From a virus, in the IMG/VR virus record IMGVR_UViG_3300020477_000026, positions 1-58,283 of that record: a stretch of 58,283 nucleotides of DNA; one strand, given 5' to 3'. Positions 4,476 to 12,870 of the stretch are shown in pieces. Under the pieces are notes generated by a model. That model saw only the letters and a list, made by a program, of their open reading frames with translations, did no database searches and was not told the origin of the DNA. The position numbers and the translations under genes are program-made. Position 1 is the stretch's first letter; each line of letters begins with the position of its first letter.

Positions 4476-5125
4476 GAAACTTACTTCTTGTTGGCGCTTC
4501 TGCCATAGCATTATCTGCATGCAGCGCCACGACTCCAACCGCTCTGAAGGTGGAAAAGGACGTCGGAACATTCAAGTACAAGACCGCCGAGGTTGAACAT
4601 CAGGTATCTAATGTTCCTGACTGGTTCTTGGCTCCTCCTAAGGAAGATGATGTTATCTATGCCGTTGGCAGTGCATCCCTTCCTAACCTTCAGCTGGCTA
4701 TCGATATAGCTACTGTCGGTGCAAAACGTACTCTGGCTGACAGGATTAACAGCCGTGTTCGTTCTCAGACAAAGACTTTCATCAGCAAGATTGGTGATGA
4801 TGGGATGGACGCTTCCGTAATGTCTGAGCTAAACCAAGCTACGAGAAACCTCGTTGTTGATGCAGATCTTGGTGGATATCACCAGGATAAGCTGTCGATC
4901 GTTCCTAACGGAACTCAGTATCGTGTGTACGTCCTTCTTGCATATAGTGATGCAGCAGCTCGTAAGATTCTTCGTAATCGTCTGAGCCGTGACCGTGCAT
5001 TGCTGTCTAAGATTAATGCTACCAACGCTTTCAAAGAGCTTGATAGTGTCGTTAAAGACGTCAAGGATGACGAGCACAAGCAAGTAATGCAAGCAGTTCC
5101 TGTTCCTAAGGTCACAACGCAATGA
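4472..5125 (+). CDS. LPP20-family-like lipoprotein
   Basis: 217 residues with a type-II signal (LLLVGASAIALSAC, lipobox LSAC). The mature part has PDWFLAPPKEDDVIYAVGSA followed by an AIDIATVGAKRTLADRI helix, which is the LPP20 lipoprotein domain pattern (PxWFxxPP...YAxGSA...A...A...LA). The ATG overlaps the entericidin-like gene stop by four bases. Sits in the outer membrane or periplasm by prediction. Why a phage carries it is unknown; superinfection exclusion or envelope modification are candidates. Confidence 0.7.
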   Translation: MRNLLLVGASAIALSACSATTPTALKVEKDVGTFKYKTAEVEHQVSNVPDWFLAPPKEDDVIYAVGSASLPNLQLAIDIATVGAKRTLADRINSRVRSQTKTFISKIGDDGMDASVMSELNQATRNLVVDADLGGYHQDKLSIVPNGTQYRVYVLLAYSDAAARKILRNRLSRDRALLSKINATNAFKELDSVVKDVKDDEHKQVMQAVPVPKVTTQ

Positions 5126-5472
5126 AATGGGTCATTGCGTTAGTATTGGTTATAGCGTCCTGTAGCTATGTAAGATCAGCTCAGGCGCTAGAACCTTTCT
5201 CGTTAATCGTCGGTGGACTTAGTATTGGATCATCGTTGAAGACTCTATCGGAGGATCATGCTACTAAGCAGGACCTCCTAGACGTCTATGGTCCATGGAA
5301 ACCTACTGCTGAGTATAGCGTTGAGCAACGGCTGGCTATCGGTCGTATGAGGCTAGAAATCGAAGACGATAGCCGTTATGATTTCTCCAACAAGAGGAAT
5401 GACCTATGCGTAACATTTGGTGTGCTCTGCCCATCATTGCAGGAATATGCACAGCAACTGAAGTTGCAATAG
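5122..5472 (+). CDS. Secreted hypothetical protein, 116 aa
   Basis: Begins MKWVIALVLVIASCSYVRSA, a signal peptide probably cleaved after SAQA near residue 22. The mature part includes a small hydrophobic FSLIVGGLSIGSS segment and two Cys near the end (DLCVTFGVLC) able to form a disulfide. Overlaps the upstream stop by four bases. Third envelope-directed protein in a row. No family recognised. Confidence 0.65.
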   Translation: MKWVIALVLVIASCSYVRSAQALEPFSLIVGGLSIGSSLKTLSEDHATKQDLLDVYGPWKPTAEYSVEQRLAIGRMRLEIEDDSRYDFSNKRNDLCVTFGVLCPSLQEYAQQLKLQ

Positions 5473-5939
5473 GATCTGATTGTGATATTGATCAGGTATA
5501 CACAGAGACAACACAGGCTGTAATCCGTGACTACAAGGTTATTGACAAACAGATCGAGCACTTTCCTCAAATTAATGGTGGCAAGTGTATTATCACTGGC
5601 ATGGCTCGGGTTGGTAGTAGTTGGTATCAAGATCGTGGCTATGCATTTTGGACTGAAGATTTGAGTTTAAGAGAGGCTTGTGACAGGGCATCGGAACGAG
5701 TTAAAACTAATATTGCTGTTCAGAACAGGCCGTTGGTTGTCCGTTCTAAGACGGCTACAAGATGCCGTATCATCGATGGCAAGATCGTTAAGAAGCCTAA
5801 TAAGCAGAAGTGGACATGGAATGAGTGTAGACAATTCAAACACAGACCTTGGTGGGGATACAACTACCCAGACCCTTGCAAAGAGCAGTTCCGACAGCTC
5901 GACGACGGTCGTAGAAAAGGTTACCCCCCTTCGAGTTGA
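5406..5939 (+). CDS. Secreted Cys-rich hypothetical protein, 177 aa
   Basis: Overlaps the previous gene by 67 bases in another frame. N-terminus MRNIWCALPIIAGICTATEV reads as a signal peptide. The mature region has five or more Cys (SDCDID, GGKCIITGMARV, REACDRA, ATRCRII, NECRQF, DPCKEQ), consistent with a disulfide-bonded periplasmic protein. No family recognised. Confidence 0.6.
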   Translation: MRNIWCALPIIAGICTATEVAIGSDCDIDQVYTETTQAVIRDYKVIDKQIEHFPQINGGKCIITGMARVGSSWYQDRGYAFWTEDLSLREACDRASERVKTNIAVQNRPLVVRSKTATRCRIIDGKIVKKPNKQKWTWNECRQFKHRPWWGYNYPDPCKEQFRQLDDGRRKGYPPSS

Positions 5940-6186
5940 TCCTGATGACGGACGACATGATATAACGTGGTACGTCAAATGGTTTGCTACTGTGATAATG
6001 ATCTTTGCAGTTTCCTTCCGTGCAGTGGAGGAAGCTCCTAAGATCATAGACCAGTCGTTAACACTTGTCGGGTTGATAGGATGGTTCTTTGTGGCTTACA
6101 GATGGCATGATAGAGCGCTAATGTTAGTCAATGCTGTGGCTATTCCTATCATGATTATGGCAGTATTGAGATGGTTGTTTAGCTAA
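5821..6186 (+). CDS. Small integral membrane protein, three predicted helices
   Basis: The frame is open from 5680, but codons before 5821 overlap the previous gene and look non-coding, so ATG 5821 (MSVDNSNTDLGGDTTTQTL) is preferred. About 50 soluble Ser/Thr-rich residues precede three hydrophobic segments (WYVKWFATVIMIFAVSF; SLTLVGLIGWFFVAYRW; ALMLVNAVAIPIMIMAVL). The KWFAT...W...DRALMLVNA pattern resembles small membrane proteins of marine phages (DUF6552-like, unverified). Holin is possible by topology but unproven. Confidence 0.6.
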   Translation: MSVDNSNTDLGGDTTTQTLAKSSSDSSTTVVEKVTPLRVDPDDGRHDITWYVKWFATVIMIFAVSFRAVEEAPKIIDQSLTLVGLIGWFFVAYRWHDRALMLVNAVAIPIMIMAVLRWLFS

Positions 6187-6220
6187 ATAGTGTGCCGGAT
6201 TAATAACGGATTTCATAGAC

Positions 6221-6436
6221 ATGACACAAAAGGCAAAAGCAGTTCAGCTGCAGTCTGCGTTTCTGGAATTTATAGATAAGGCTCGAGAACTTGGTTATGA
6301 ATTAGATAGATTTGCATCTATCATTGCACATCCGAGAGTGGATAGCAAGAACTCAATTAATAACAATGTAACACTGAGAGTGGGAGATTATGTTGACAAA
6401 GTGGAACAAGTTGTATTTTCAACATCTAAGGATTGA
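6221..6436 (+). CDS. Hypothetical protein, 71 aa
   Basis: Starts 34 bases after the membrane protein, with only a weak ribosome site. Helical N-terminus (QLQSAFLEFIDKARELGYEL) and polar C-terminus. It is the first small gene of the oxygenase/radical SAM island and overlaps the next gene by 47 bases. No family recognised. Confidence 0.55.
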   Translation: MTQKAKAVQLQSAFLEFIDKARELGYELDRFASIIAHPRVDSKNSINNNVTLRVGDYVDKVEQVVFSTSKD

Positions 6437-6950
6437 GGTAGACAAAGAGAAGATTCTCGATGTCATCCAGAATCAGACCCAAGATTGGCAGGTAGTATGG
6501 GGCCACAAAGACTCCCTACTACCTGTTCTTGGTTTTCAACAAGAAAGGCCAGAGCCATATGAAGATCACAGAGTGGTTACGCAGTATCTTAGATCGGTGG
6601 ATATTATGGGAAGAACAGACCGCAAAGCGCTACAAAAAGAACAGATATCCGTTCTAAAGCAGCTAGGGATTAGAGAGAAGTCATACTTCTCACTGTTCTT
6701 CACTGAGCCTTGTGGGATTGCACCACACACAGATAATATGCAATGCTCGATTAACATTCCTATCAAAGGTGTAGATGATCCAATGTTCTTCGAGGACATT
6801 GATGAATGTACGTCCCCTACACTACCTTTTCTTATGAACGCACAGCAAAAACATTACGCAGAGCAGAGTAAGCAACGACGATACTATTTCCGTATTCATT
6901 TCGAAAAAAGTTATGAGGAGATCCAATGTCAGCTACCGACTTTTACCTGA
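6390..6950 (+). CDS. Putative 2OG-Fe(II)-oxygenase-like (HxD cupin-fold) protein
   Basis: 186 residues; GGGAG lies eight bases before ATG 6390. Residues about 102-126 (LFFTEPCGIAPHTDNMQCSI) carry the H-x-D iron-ligand pair H113/D115 on a β-strand followed by a second strand, as in the double-stranded β-helix of 2OG-Fe(II) oxygenases and Asp/Asn β-hydroxylase relatives. The distal His/Arg are less clear, perhaps within RRYYFRIHFE near 167-176. First of a run of such genes; substrate unknown. Confidence 0.55.
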   Translation: MLTKWNKLYFQHLRIEVDKEKILDVIQNQTQDWQVVWGHKDSLLPVLGFQQERPEPYEDHRVVTQYLRSVDIMGRTDRKALQKEQISVLKQLGIREKSYFSLFFTEPCGIAPHTDNMQCSINIPIKGVDDPMFFEDIDECTSPTLPFLMNAQQKHYAEQSKQRRYYFRIHFEKSYEEIQCQLPTFT

Positions 6951-7522
6951 AGATACCCTCTCAGGTATTCCCCCAATCCCTTAGAAATGAAATTTGGATG
7001 AGAATCCAAGACAACGATTGGGTACCTCGAAAAAGAGTCCTCGAGGACGATAACTATCAAGGTAACATAAGTTGGTGTAAAACGACAATCCATCCATCGA
7101 TGGAAGCTAGATATAAAGAGATATTCTCTAGTAATCTATCTGATCAGCTCAATGAGATCATTAGACCTCAACAGGTACTATTGTCATTGCAGAAGATAGA
7201 TAAGAACAAAGCGTTTGGTGTTCACTTTGATCAGGACATATGTTCGATCCAAATGGTACTAGGAGGTGACAAGTTCACTCCTGTTAAGTTTTGGAATGCC
7301 GATCCTAGAGCCGATAGGTTGTTTCTGGAGTGGGGTAACTTCCCATACCCAGATGCTACATTGAACTACTCTAATGATATATTTTACCTAAATACCACTA
7401 AGTGGCACGACAATAATGGACTCAAGGGTGATAGGTATCTGCTCAGATTCATTCTTAATTTGAATCAACAGAGCCATCTTAACTATGAGTACTTCAAAGA
7501 GAAGTTGAATGGAATACTATGA
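6926..7522 (+). CDS. Putative 2OG-Fe(II) oxygenase-like protein
   Basis: 198 residues; GAGGAGATCC precedes the ATG, which overlaps the upstream gene by 25 bases. H100-x-D102 in FGVHFDQDICSIQMVLGG, distal H161 in TTKWHDNNGLKGDRYLLRFI with R170 or R174 as the candidate 2-oxoglutarate-binding Arg. This is the His-x-Asp...His...Arg order of the superfamily. Substrate unknown; its stop overlaps the radical SAM start, implying coupled synthesis. Confidence 0.6.
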   Translation: MSATDFYLKIPSQVFPQSLRNEIWMRIQDNDWVPRKRVLEDDNYQGNISWCKTTIHPSMEARYKEIFSSNLSDQLNEIIRPQQVLLSLQKIDKNKAFGVHFDQDICSIQMVLGGDKFTPVKFWNADPRADRLFLEWGNFPYPDATLNYSNDIFYLNTTKWHDNNGLKGDRYLLRFILNLNQQSHLNYEYFKEKLNGIL

Positions 7523-8429
7523 ACTGGCGCCTGAGGATAATCACTTCCACAGTATAGTAGCAGATATAACGCACAAGTGCAATATGAATTGTGCAAATTG
7601 CTACATCCCTAATAGAGACGTACCAGATATAGATCTTCACAGGCTTTTAGATTCTATCTCTAAGCTGCCTACGCGTACGTGGATAAGATTGATAGGTGCA
7701 GAACCTACTATGCATCCTAATCTACCGTATATAATACGTGCAATCATTGGACTAGGGCACCGTTGTTCATTAACAACCAACGGTCTCAAACTAGCGTCTA
7801 ACAAATATCTCGACCAGTTAGTCGATGCTGGAGCATACTATTTTCTTATCAGTATGAACGGAGCAGACGACGATATCATTTACAAGGAGCTAGACAGTGG
7901 CTCATATGCTGGGTTAAAGGTAAGGGCGCTAGAGAACGTGTTAAAACGCAAATTAACCGTGAATACAGGCACTATTATAGCAAAAGGTGTCAACGAGATT
8001 ACATTAAAGAGACAACCTGAGTTAGTCGTTGAGGTGGCTAAACGTGTAGGGATAAGGTTCGATCAAAACCCATGGAAACGTATCACACCTGTCCTACGTA
8101 TTAAGAGTGTAGGTGATATAGGTAGAAACATGGGTGGCAGTGCTACGTATCAAATGGAAGACATGATTGATATGTGCCGCAAACAATTTGGAGTAAAAGA
8201 ATTCACAAGAGTCGAAAGCGGGTTGAACTTGCTGAAGCATGGTGATGGACCTTCTTATACATTTGACATACATACAGATGTAGGTTTAATTCATGTCAGG
8301 CTTGTTGACTGGGCTGTAGATGAAGATGGAGTAGTTGATGCAGGAAACAAAAACAGAGGACGATTCACACAAGATTTTAAAATTGCCCCTTTCTTCGAAC
8401 ACGTTAAGAAAAACGAGTTTGGATACTAA
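7509..8429 (+). CDS. Radical SAM enzyme
   Basis: 306 residues. The cluster motif THKCNMNCANCYIP gives C24-x3-C28-x2-C31, binding the [4Fe-4S] that cleaves S-adenosylmethionine. It is followed by an SAM-binding GAEPTMHPNLP (a GGE-like motif) and a partial TIM-barrel pattern. No second SPASM-type Cys set is evident at the C-terminus. The start overlaps the oxygenase-like gene upstream by 14 bases and the TauD-like gene follows directly, so the three act in one pathway by context. Target (peptide, base or sugar) unknown. Confidence 0.88.
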   Translation: MEYYELAPEDNHFHSIVADITHKCNMNCANCYIPNRDVPDIDLHRLLDSISKLPTRTWIRLIGAEPTMHPNLPYIIRAIIGLGHRCSLTTNGLKLASNKYLDQLVDAGAYYFLISMNGADDDIIYKELDSGSYAGLKVRALENVLKRKLTVNTGTIIAKGVNEITLKRQPELVVEVAKRVGIRFDQNPWKRITPVLRIKSVGDIGRNMGGSATYQMEDMIDMCRKQFGVKEFTRVESGLNLLKHGDGPSYTFDIHTDVGLIHVRLVDWAVDEDGVVDAGNKNRGRFTQDFKIAPFFEHVKKNEFGY

Positions 8430-9129
8430 ATTAATTCGACAGAAGTTCAATAAGGACGGGTTTGTTGTATTGCCTCCATGTGGTGCATGGATAAAAGATA
8501 TATCCAATATCTTTGATGGTAATGTGAAAGCTGATAAACATTATCTCAAGGTACGTACGGAGCATGGATATAACGAACACAAAGATATACAAATTGTTTC
8601 AGAGTCGGAACTATTTGGAGAGACTGACGTCCCGTGGCATGCAGATTGGTCTTATGGTCCTGGTCCTTATGATGGCACCATCTTGCAGTGCAATTTCGAT
8701 CAAGCAAACACTCCGACACACTTCGTGGACATGCACACCGTCTACAACGAAGCCTGCAGCGTCTTTGGGAGGGCTCAAGTCGATGGGCTACGTCTCATGT
8801 CGGGTCAGTATTCCCCTCCCGATGATCTAGCATATTGTTTTGACCCGCACTCATTCCGTTATCTAAAACGACATCCAAAAGAGAGAAAAATAGTATTTGA
8901 TCATCCGTTATCAAACCTACCTGTAATGTATTTCAGTCCTGGAACAATAACTAAATATTCTAAAGGGTTCGACATAGACAAATACACTGAGCTGCTAGAC
9001 AAAAACAGCTTTACACACTACTGGGAGCCTGGACAAACAGTTATATGGGATAATTTAAGATATCACCATCGTCGTAGTGAGTTTAATGGTAAACGTGAAC
9101 TGTTGAGGATACAATTCAAATATGCGTGA
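8419..9129 (+). CDS. TauD/TfdA-like 2OG-Fe(II) dioxygenase
   Basis: The frame opens at 8335 inside the radical SAM gene, but conserved sequence begins near LIRQKFNKDGFVVLPP, so TTG 8419 is the likely start (236 aa). Ligands: H and D in VPWHADWSYGPGPYDG, distal His in VIWDNLRYHHRRSEF and Arg in ELLRIQFK. The WHxDxS motif and C-terminal WDN...HH...R are typical of the TauD/TfdA (taurine/2,4-D dioxygenase) family. Substrate cannot be read. Start codon uncertain. Confidence 0.75.
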   Translation: MDTKLIRQKFNKDGFVVLPPCGAWIKDISNIFDGNVKADKHYLKVRTEHGYNEHKDIQIVSESELFGETDVPWHADWSYGPGPYDGTILQCNFDQANTPTHFVDMHTVYNEACSVFGRAQVDGLRLMSGQYSPPDDLAYCFDPHSFRYLKRHPKERKIVFDHPLSNLPVMYFSPGTITKYSKGFDIDKYTELLDKNSFTHYWEPGQTVIWDNLRYHHRRSEFNGKRELLRIQFKYA

Positions 9130-10261
9130 AATAGTAATGGTGTTGAGGGATCTGAAGGGTGTTGAGGATCCTTTAGAAGTGAAGTGGGAAGTAGAAGACA
9201 ATCCTCTAGGTCTCGAGTGGTTCTATGCTCTCAAGCAAAACTTTATAGGTCCGGATGCAATGTGTCCGTTACACCCACTAGAAAAGTCACACTGCCTTAA
9301 TGGTTGGATTGATACAGTGGGTGGTACAAACAATCCTGGTCTAAGAGATATCCCTACAATGTGTGATGAGTTAAACTGGGCTATACGTACAGTAAACAAC
9401 TTCTATAAAGACAAAGGGTATCCACATATAGATTTACACTTTACACCAGAAGCTCTGCAGAGTGATCAATACAGAGACTTAATGAACCAGCTACACCATC
9501 ACTTTGAACTATTGATAGGTCAGGTGTGGGATGTTAGTGACTGGTTCAAGATGGCAAACAGAGAGACAATATATGCTATTCGTGTGCTAAACAATAACTG
9601 CCATCAGATAGAGAATATAATTAACTCAGTCGACTTACAAAAGATTAGTTCTGACAGGAAGACACTACATCAATCGATCATGTTGTCATTCAATGGTATC
9701 AACTGGTTGCATCCAGATAAAGAGAAGAAGCAATACATGAGATATAATGTCACAGACGATGCATATGATTATTGGTCACCTAACTATGAATGGGGGCACC
9801 TGTATGCATATTACTGTCAGCTTGGTAAGAGGCATGTAGAAGCGTTCTACGACGAAGACCCCCACATTGATCACAAGAACATAAGTGGTATAAGATACTT
9901 CACTGGTGAAGCTACAATGAACCTATGTACTATGTTTGCTCCTGGATCTGGTATGCCTAAAGAACAGAGACCTGAGTTTATAAAGTGGCTGGTTGATAAT
10001 GGATTTGATCCTGAGGATAAGAAGAACGCATATGGTCATGGTGTTGTAGCCAGGATTGACCTGCCAATGGATTATAAACAGTACCACGATGAGATAATTA
10101 AACGTAATGATGTATACAAACTTGGATGGAGAGAAAATGGTGTTGAGTCTATCAGAGAGTTTGACTACACGTGGAAAGAGCAAGTGCTCGGAGAAATACA
10201 GATATCAAAGGACATAGATAATGACGAGTTGGAAGCTAAAAGAGCTAGACAGAGAAACTAA
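9122..10261 (+). CDS. Large protein of unknown function in the oxygenase island
   Basis: 379 residues, start overlapping the TauD-like stop by eight bases. No signal peptide or membrane segment. Rich in Trp, Tyr and His with blocks such as HCLNGWIDTVGGTNNPGLRD, HIDLHFTPEAL and GRYFTGEATMNL-like segments (actual: IRYFTGEATMNLCTMFAPGS). No family recognised. Its position between dioxygenase and GNAT-like genes suggests a partner, scaffold or substrate-binding protein of the same pathway. Confidence 0.75.
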   Translation: MREIVMVLRDLKGVEDPLEVKWEVEDNPLGLEWFYALKQNFIGPDAMCPLHPLEKSHCLNGWIDTVGGTNNPGLRDIPTMCDELNWAIRTVNNFYKDKGYPHIDLHFTPEALQSDQYRDLMNQLHHHFELLIGQVWDVSDWFKMANRETIYAIRVLNNNCHQIENIINSVDLQKISSDRKTLHQSIMLSFNGINWLHPDKEKKQYMRYNVTDDAYDYWSPNYEWGHLYAYYCQLGKRHVEAFYDEDPHIDHKNISGIRYFTGEATMNLCTMFAPGSGMPKEQRPEFIKWLVDNGFDPEDKKNAYGHGVVARIDLPMDYKQYHDEIIKRNDVYKLGWRENGVESIREFDYTWKEQVLGEIQISKDIDNDELEAKRARQRN

Positions 10262-10865
10262 CAGAGACTTTGTCGATCTAATAAGATGGGGAATGACATT
10301 CTCTGAAGATCGTAATAAGGATTGGTTTCAACATCTAGTAAATGAACAACACTTATATCATAAATGGACATTGTGTTATGATGAGGATAAGCTCGTAGCA
10401 TTTAGTGCAGTGCAGACACATAAGTTCCCACAAGGATATGCACGACTACTAACTCGTACGTACTACATTCCAGATATCAGGCAAAGTATTGTATCTGCTC
10501 CACACAACCTAAGACCATCAGGTGTGATGGCTGAATATCAATATAAGATGATGAAGGGCTATAAGAGATTTGTCTCTATGGAGCATGTACCTAATAAAGC
10601 AGGAACACGCAGAGCAGCATTACAAAAGGTAATGAATAAGACCATTGGGTTTAAGGTCCTCGAAAGGATGTATCAAACATTCATCGGGGAGGAGGATGAT
10701 TGGCGGCAATGGCAATCAATAGCAACAGAAGTACCAGAAGAGGAATTTGATCTGCCATCGATATCACGAGATGAGTACCTTTCTAGGTTCGTAGTCCCAC
10801 GTCATACCATCGACGAGTTCGAGCCTTCTACAAACGTCGTCCGTGAACTGACCATCAACCCTTAG
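10221..10865 (+). CDS. Putative GNAT-like acyltransferase
   Basis: 214 residues. The part around 48-82 (HKWTLCYDEDKLVAFSAVQT then ARLLTRTYYIPDIRQ) resembles the β2-β3-β4 core of GNAT N-acetyltransferases, and RRAALQKVMNKTIGFKVLER resembles the final helix/strand with the IGF signature. The acetyl-CoA loop (Q/RxxGxG/A) is not obvious. Overlaps the upstream gene by 41 bases. Its last ~100 bases also overlap the convergent gene at 10764-11636. Low confidence in the family. Confidence 0.5.
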   Translation: MTSWKLKELDRETNRDFVDLIRWGMTFSEDRNKDWFQHLVNEQHLYHKWTLCYDEDKLVAFSAVQTHKFPQGYARLLTRTYYIPDIRQSIVSAPHNLRPSGVMAEYQYKMMKGYKRFVSMEHVPNKAGTRRAALQKVMNKTIGFKVLERMYQTFIGEEDDWRQWQSIATEVPEEEFDLPSISRDEYLSRFVVPRHTIDEFEPSTNVVRELTINP

Positions 10866-11636
10866 TGTATATCTAAATCCTGGCTCAGGATCTACTCCAT
10901 GAAAGTCTCTGTTATTAAAGAAATATGACTTGGCATCCGGATCAAGATATATCTTCTCCTTGTTTATAGGATCCCATATGAATGACTTGCGTCCAGCCTT
11001 GAAGAACAGGTTCATGTTATGGTCTCTGTGAGGTTCTACGTGTGCATCTCTATGCACAGGAACCCTCTGACCTGGGAATGTGGTAAAGAACAACACTCTT
11101 CCGATTGTCTTGAATGGTAGTGTCTCAATATAATCAATGATCTTTGGAAAGTACTTTTGTGCTTCGGGCGTCCACTCTGGACTTGTCTTATCCTTCTTGA
11201 AGAATGCATTGTGCTTTAGATACAATCCAAAGAACCATGGTATCATACATGGGAATGCAAAATAGAAGTATGTGTACAGAGCTTGCCGTGGCTCGTCTGC
11301 ATTGGCCATTATGAAGTCTATATCTTTCTTGTGCTCACCATCCCAATCGTAGTAGTCAAGGTCTCTGTATATCTCTGTCCAGCCTTTCAGACCAAGTTCT
11401 TTTTCTTCTTCTGGAATCATCGACCCCATAGTCATACCTTGCTTCATTGAACCACACATGGCAAGGCCTCTTAGACATTCGTGGTGCAACTTATCGTCCC
11501 ACTTTGTCTCTCTAAACCTGTCCATGTTAATTATTGGTCTACGTTTTGCTCCTACACCACAAACAGGAAGCTCTTCATAATCAAAGTGCATCATCCTATT
11601 TGAGCCTTCACCTATTATCTGTGGCTCCATTACCAT
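10764..11636 (-). CDS. Putative 2OG-Fe(II)/Asp β-hydroxylase-like protein
   Basis: 290 residues. VPVHRDAHVEPHRDHNMNLF contains two H-x-D pairs (HRD), and RDFHGVDPEPGFRYTLRVDG supplies the distal His and Arg in the usual order. Membrane-like aromatic block TYFYFAFPCMIPWFFGLYL near the middle is probably a hydrophobic core. First leftward gene after the strand switch; tail overlaps the GNAT-like gene on the other strand. Substrate unknown. Confidence 0.6.
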   Translation of the reverse strand: MVMEPQIIGEGSNRMMHFDYEELPVCGVGAKRRPIINMDRFRETKWDDKLHHECLRGLAMCGSMKQGMTMGSMIPEEEKELGLKGWTEIYRDLDYYDWDGEHKKDIDFIMANADEPRQALYTYFYFAFPCMIPWFFGLYLKHNAFFKKDKTSPEWTPEAQKYFPKIIDYIETLPFKTIGRVLFFTTFPGQRVPVHRDAHVEPHRDHNMNLFFKAGRKSFIWDPINKEKIYLDPDAKSYFFNNRDFHGVDPEPGFRYTLRVDGQFTDDVCRRLELVDGMTWDYEPRKVLIS

Positions 11637-11917
11637 CCCATCATCATCCTCGTTTCCTCCGGCACCATCTCAATAGAAAATGGTGGATCAAATACTGTGT
11701 CGACCACAACAAATGTAATCCCTGGTACCATTCCAGCCTGTTTAATGTTCTGCACTATCTCGTCTGCAAATGGACAGAACGCACTTGTTAGTGTATGTGT
11801 TATAGTGACCTTAGTCTCTTCAATGTCAATTGCGTATATCAAACCGAGATCAAAAACATTAACACTGATCTCTGGATCATACACCTCTCTCAAGTTTTCT
11901 ATTATCTCATCACGCAC
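11630..11917 (-). CDS. MIP18/DUF59 (SufT/PaaD-like) Fe-S assembly protein
   Basis: 95 residues. The N-terminal LREVYDPEISVNVFDLGLIY and following TITHTLTSAFCPFADEIVQNI are diagnostic of the DUF59/MIP18 family: DPE..VN..DLGLIY and TLTS..CP with the conserved Cys. Cellular members (SufT, PaaD) help load iron-sulfur clusters. It sits amid iron-dependent oxygenases and downstream-encoded Fe-S and DUF1289 proteins, so it may support maturation of phage or host Fe proteins such as the radical SAM enzyme. Confidence 0.82.
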   Translation of the reverse strand: MRDEIIENLREVYDPEISVNVFDLGLIYAIDIEETKVTITHTLTSAFCPFADEIVQNIKQAGMVPGITFVVVDTVFDPPFSIEMVPEETRMMMGW

Positions 11918-12140
11918 CGAACTCAGGCCCCCACTTGTGAACCCAGTTCTCAGCTAGATCTTCTGCCCATCGAATATTCTTATCTGTGCACGGTCTCTTT
12001 TCAATTATGTAATTATCTTCGTACATATAAACCCAAAACGTGTTTACGTGTCTCCAGATTACAGCCTTACGTTTATTCTCTGGCATCTCATACGTAGACC
12101 ATATGTGGTGGTTTTGGGACTCTTCTTCATCCTGCGTCAT
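11910..12140 (-). CDS. Hypothetical protein, 76 aa
   Basis: The frame opens at 12182, but AAGGAG lies just before ATG 12140 (MTQDEEESQNHHIWSTYEMP), which is chosen. Trp- and charge-rich (KAVIWRHVNTFWVYMYEDNY). Overlaps genes on both sides by a few bases, as expected in this operon. No family recognised. Confidence 0.65.
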   Translation of the reverse strand: MTQDEEESQNHHIWSTYEMPENKRKAVIWRHVNTFWVYMYEDNYIIEKRPCTDKNIRWAEDLAENWVHKWGPEFGA

Positions 12141-12870
12141 GTAACATATACTCCTTAATCTGATAGAATGGTGTCTTTGCAAATGCTAGACTAAACAATA
12201 TTCTATCCTCTCCAAACGAATGAGCTCTATGGGTCTTCAATGAGTTGAGCAATGTAGGTACAGGATAGCCTTCATGATGTACTGTGTAGCTATACTTAGC
12301 ATATATTTTAGACTCACACAGTTCTACAAACTTAGGATCAAACATACCCTCATATATCTTATCATCACCTTGGCATAGCTTATAGTCAACGTCTGTGTAT
12401 TCCATATAGTCATCCTCATGACCTTTGACGACAACATTTACGACACACGTCTTACGTTTGTCAGTATGCCACCAGTCTGAAGGATTGTGTCCAAACTTGC
12501 TCTTGAAATTTCTGTATGTGAATTGTAGGTCCGTTCTATCTTGCAAAATGTGTTCTGGTATACCCAACCGACGTCCAATGTCTTGTCCAATATACTCAGT
12601 CCACTCCCACCAGTTTAAATCAACTGCAATCCACGGTTTGAATGAGTTCTTCTGAAAATTGTATCTTGTATCTCTCTCGTGATCTTCTGGACCTCTGATA
12701 ATATACACACCTAGCTTATCAACAGTCTTTGGATTCTTGCCATGTGGTATCCATGTTGAGTGTTCTTTGACTAACATATCATGGCACTTTTTTAGCTTAC
12801 GTAAATCAATATCACCTATGCATGCATGTACCATTTGATCATCAGCTAGCAATATCTTCTTCATTTCCAA
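12127..12870 (-). CDS. Putative 2OG-Fe(II) oxygenase-like protein
   Basis: 247 residues (start at the first or third codon, MEMKKILL). H-x-D in SDWWHTDKRKTCVVNVVVKG and distal His/Arg in THRAHSFGEDRILFSLAFAK, separated by about 85 residues as in related phage proteins at 6926 and 38046. N-terminal part has LGVYIIRGPEDHERDTRYNF. Substrate unknown. Confidence 0.55.
   Translation of the reverse strand: MEMKKILLADDQMVHACIGDIDLRKLKKCHDMLVKEHSTWIPHGKNPKTVDKLGVYIIRGPEDHERDTRYNFQKNSFKPWIAVDLNWWEWTEYIGQDIGRRLGIPEHILQDRTDLQFTYRNFKSKFGHNPSDWWHTDKRKTCVVNVVVKGHEDDYMEYTDVDYKLCQGDDKIYEGMFDPKFVELCESKIYAKYSYTVHHEGYPVPTLLNSLKTHRAHSFGEDRILFSLAFAKTPFYQIKEYMLHDAG

Noticed and set aside
5821-6186. Calling the three-helix protein a holin
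   Set aside because: Topology alone is not enough, and its place is in the early envelope cluster rather than beside lysozyme or spanins.
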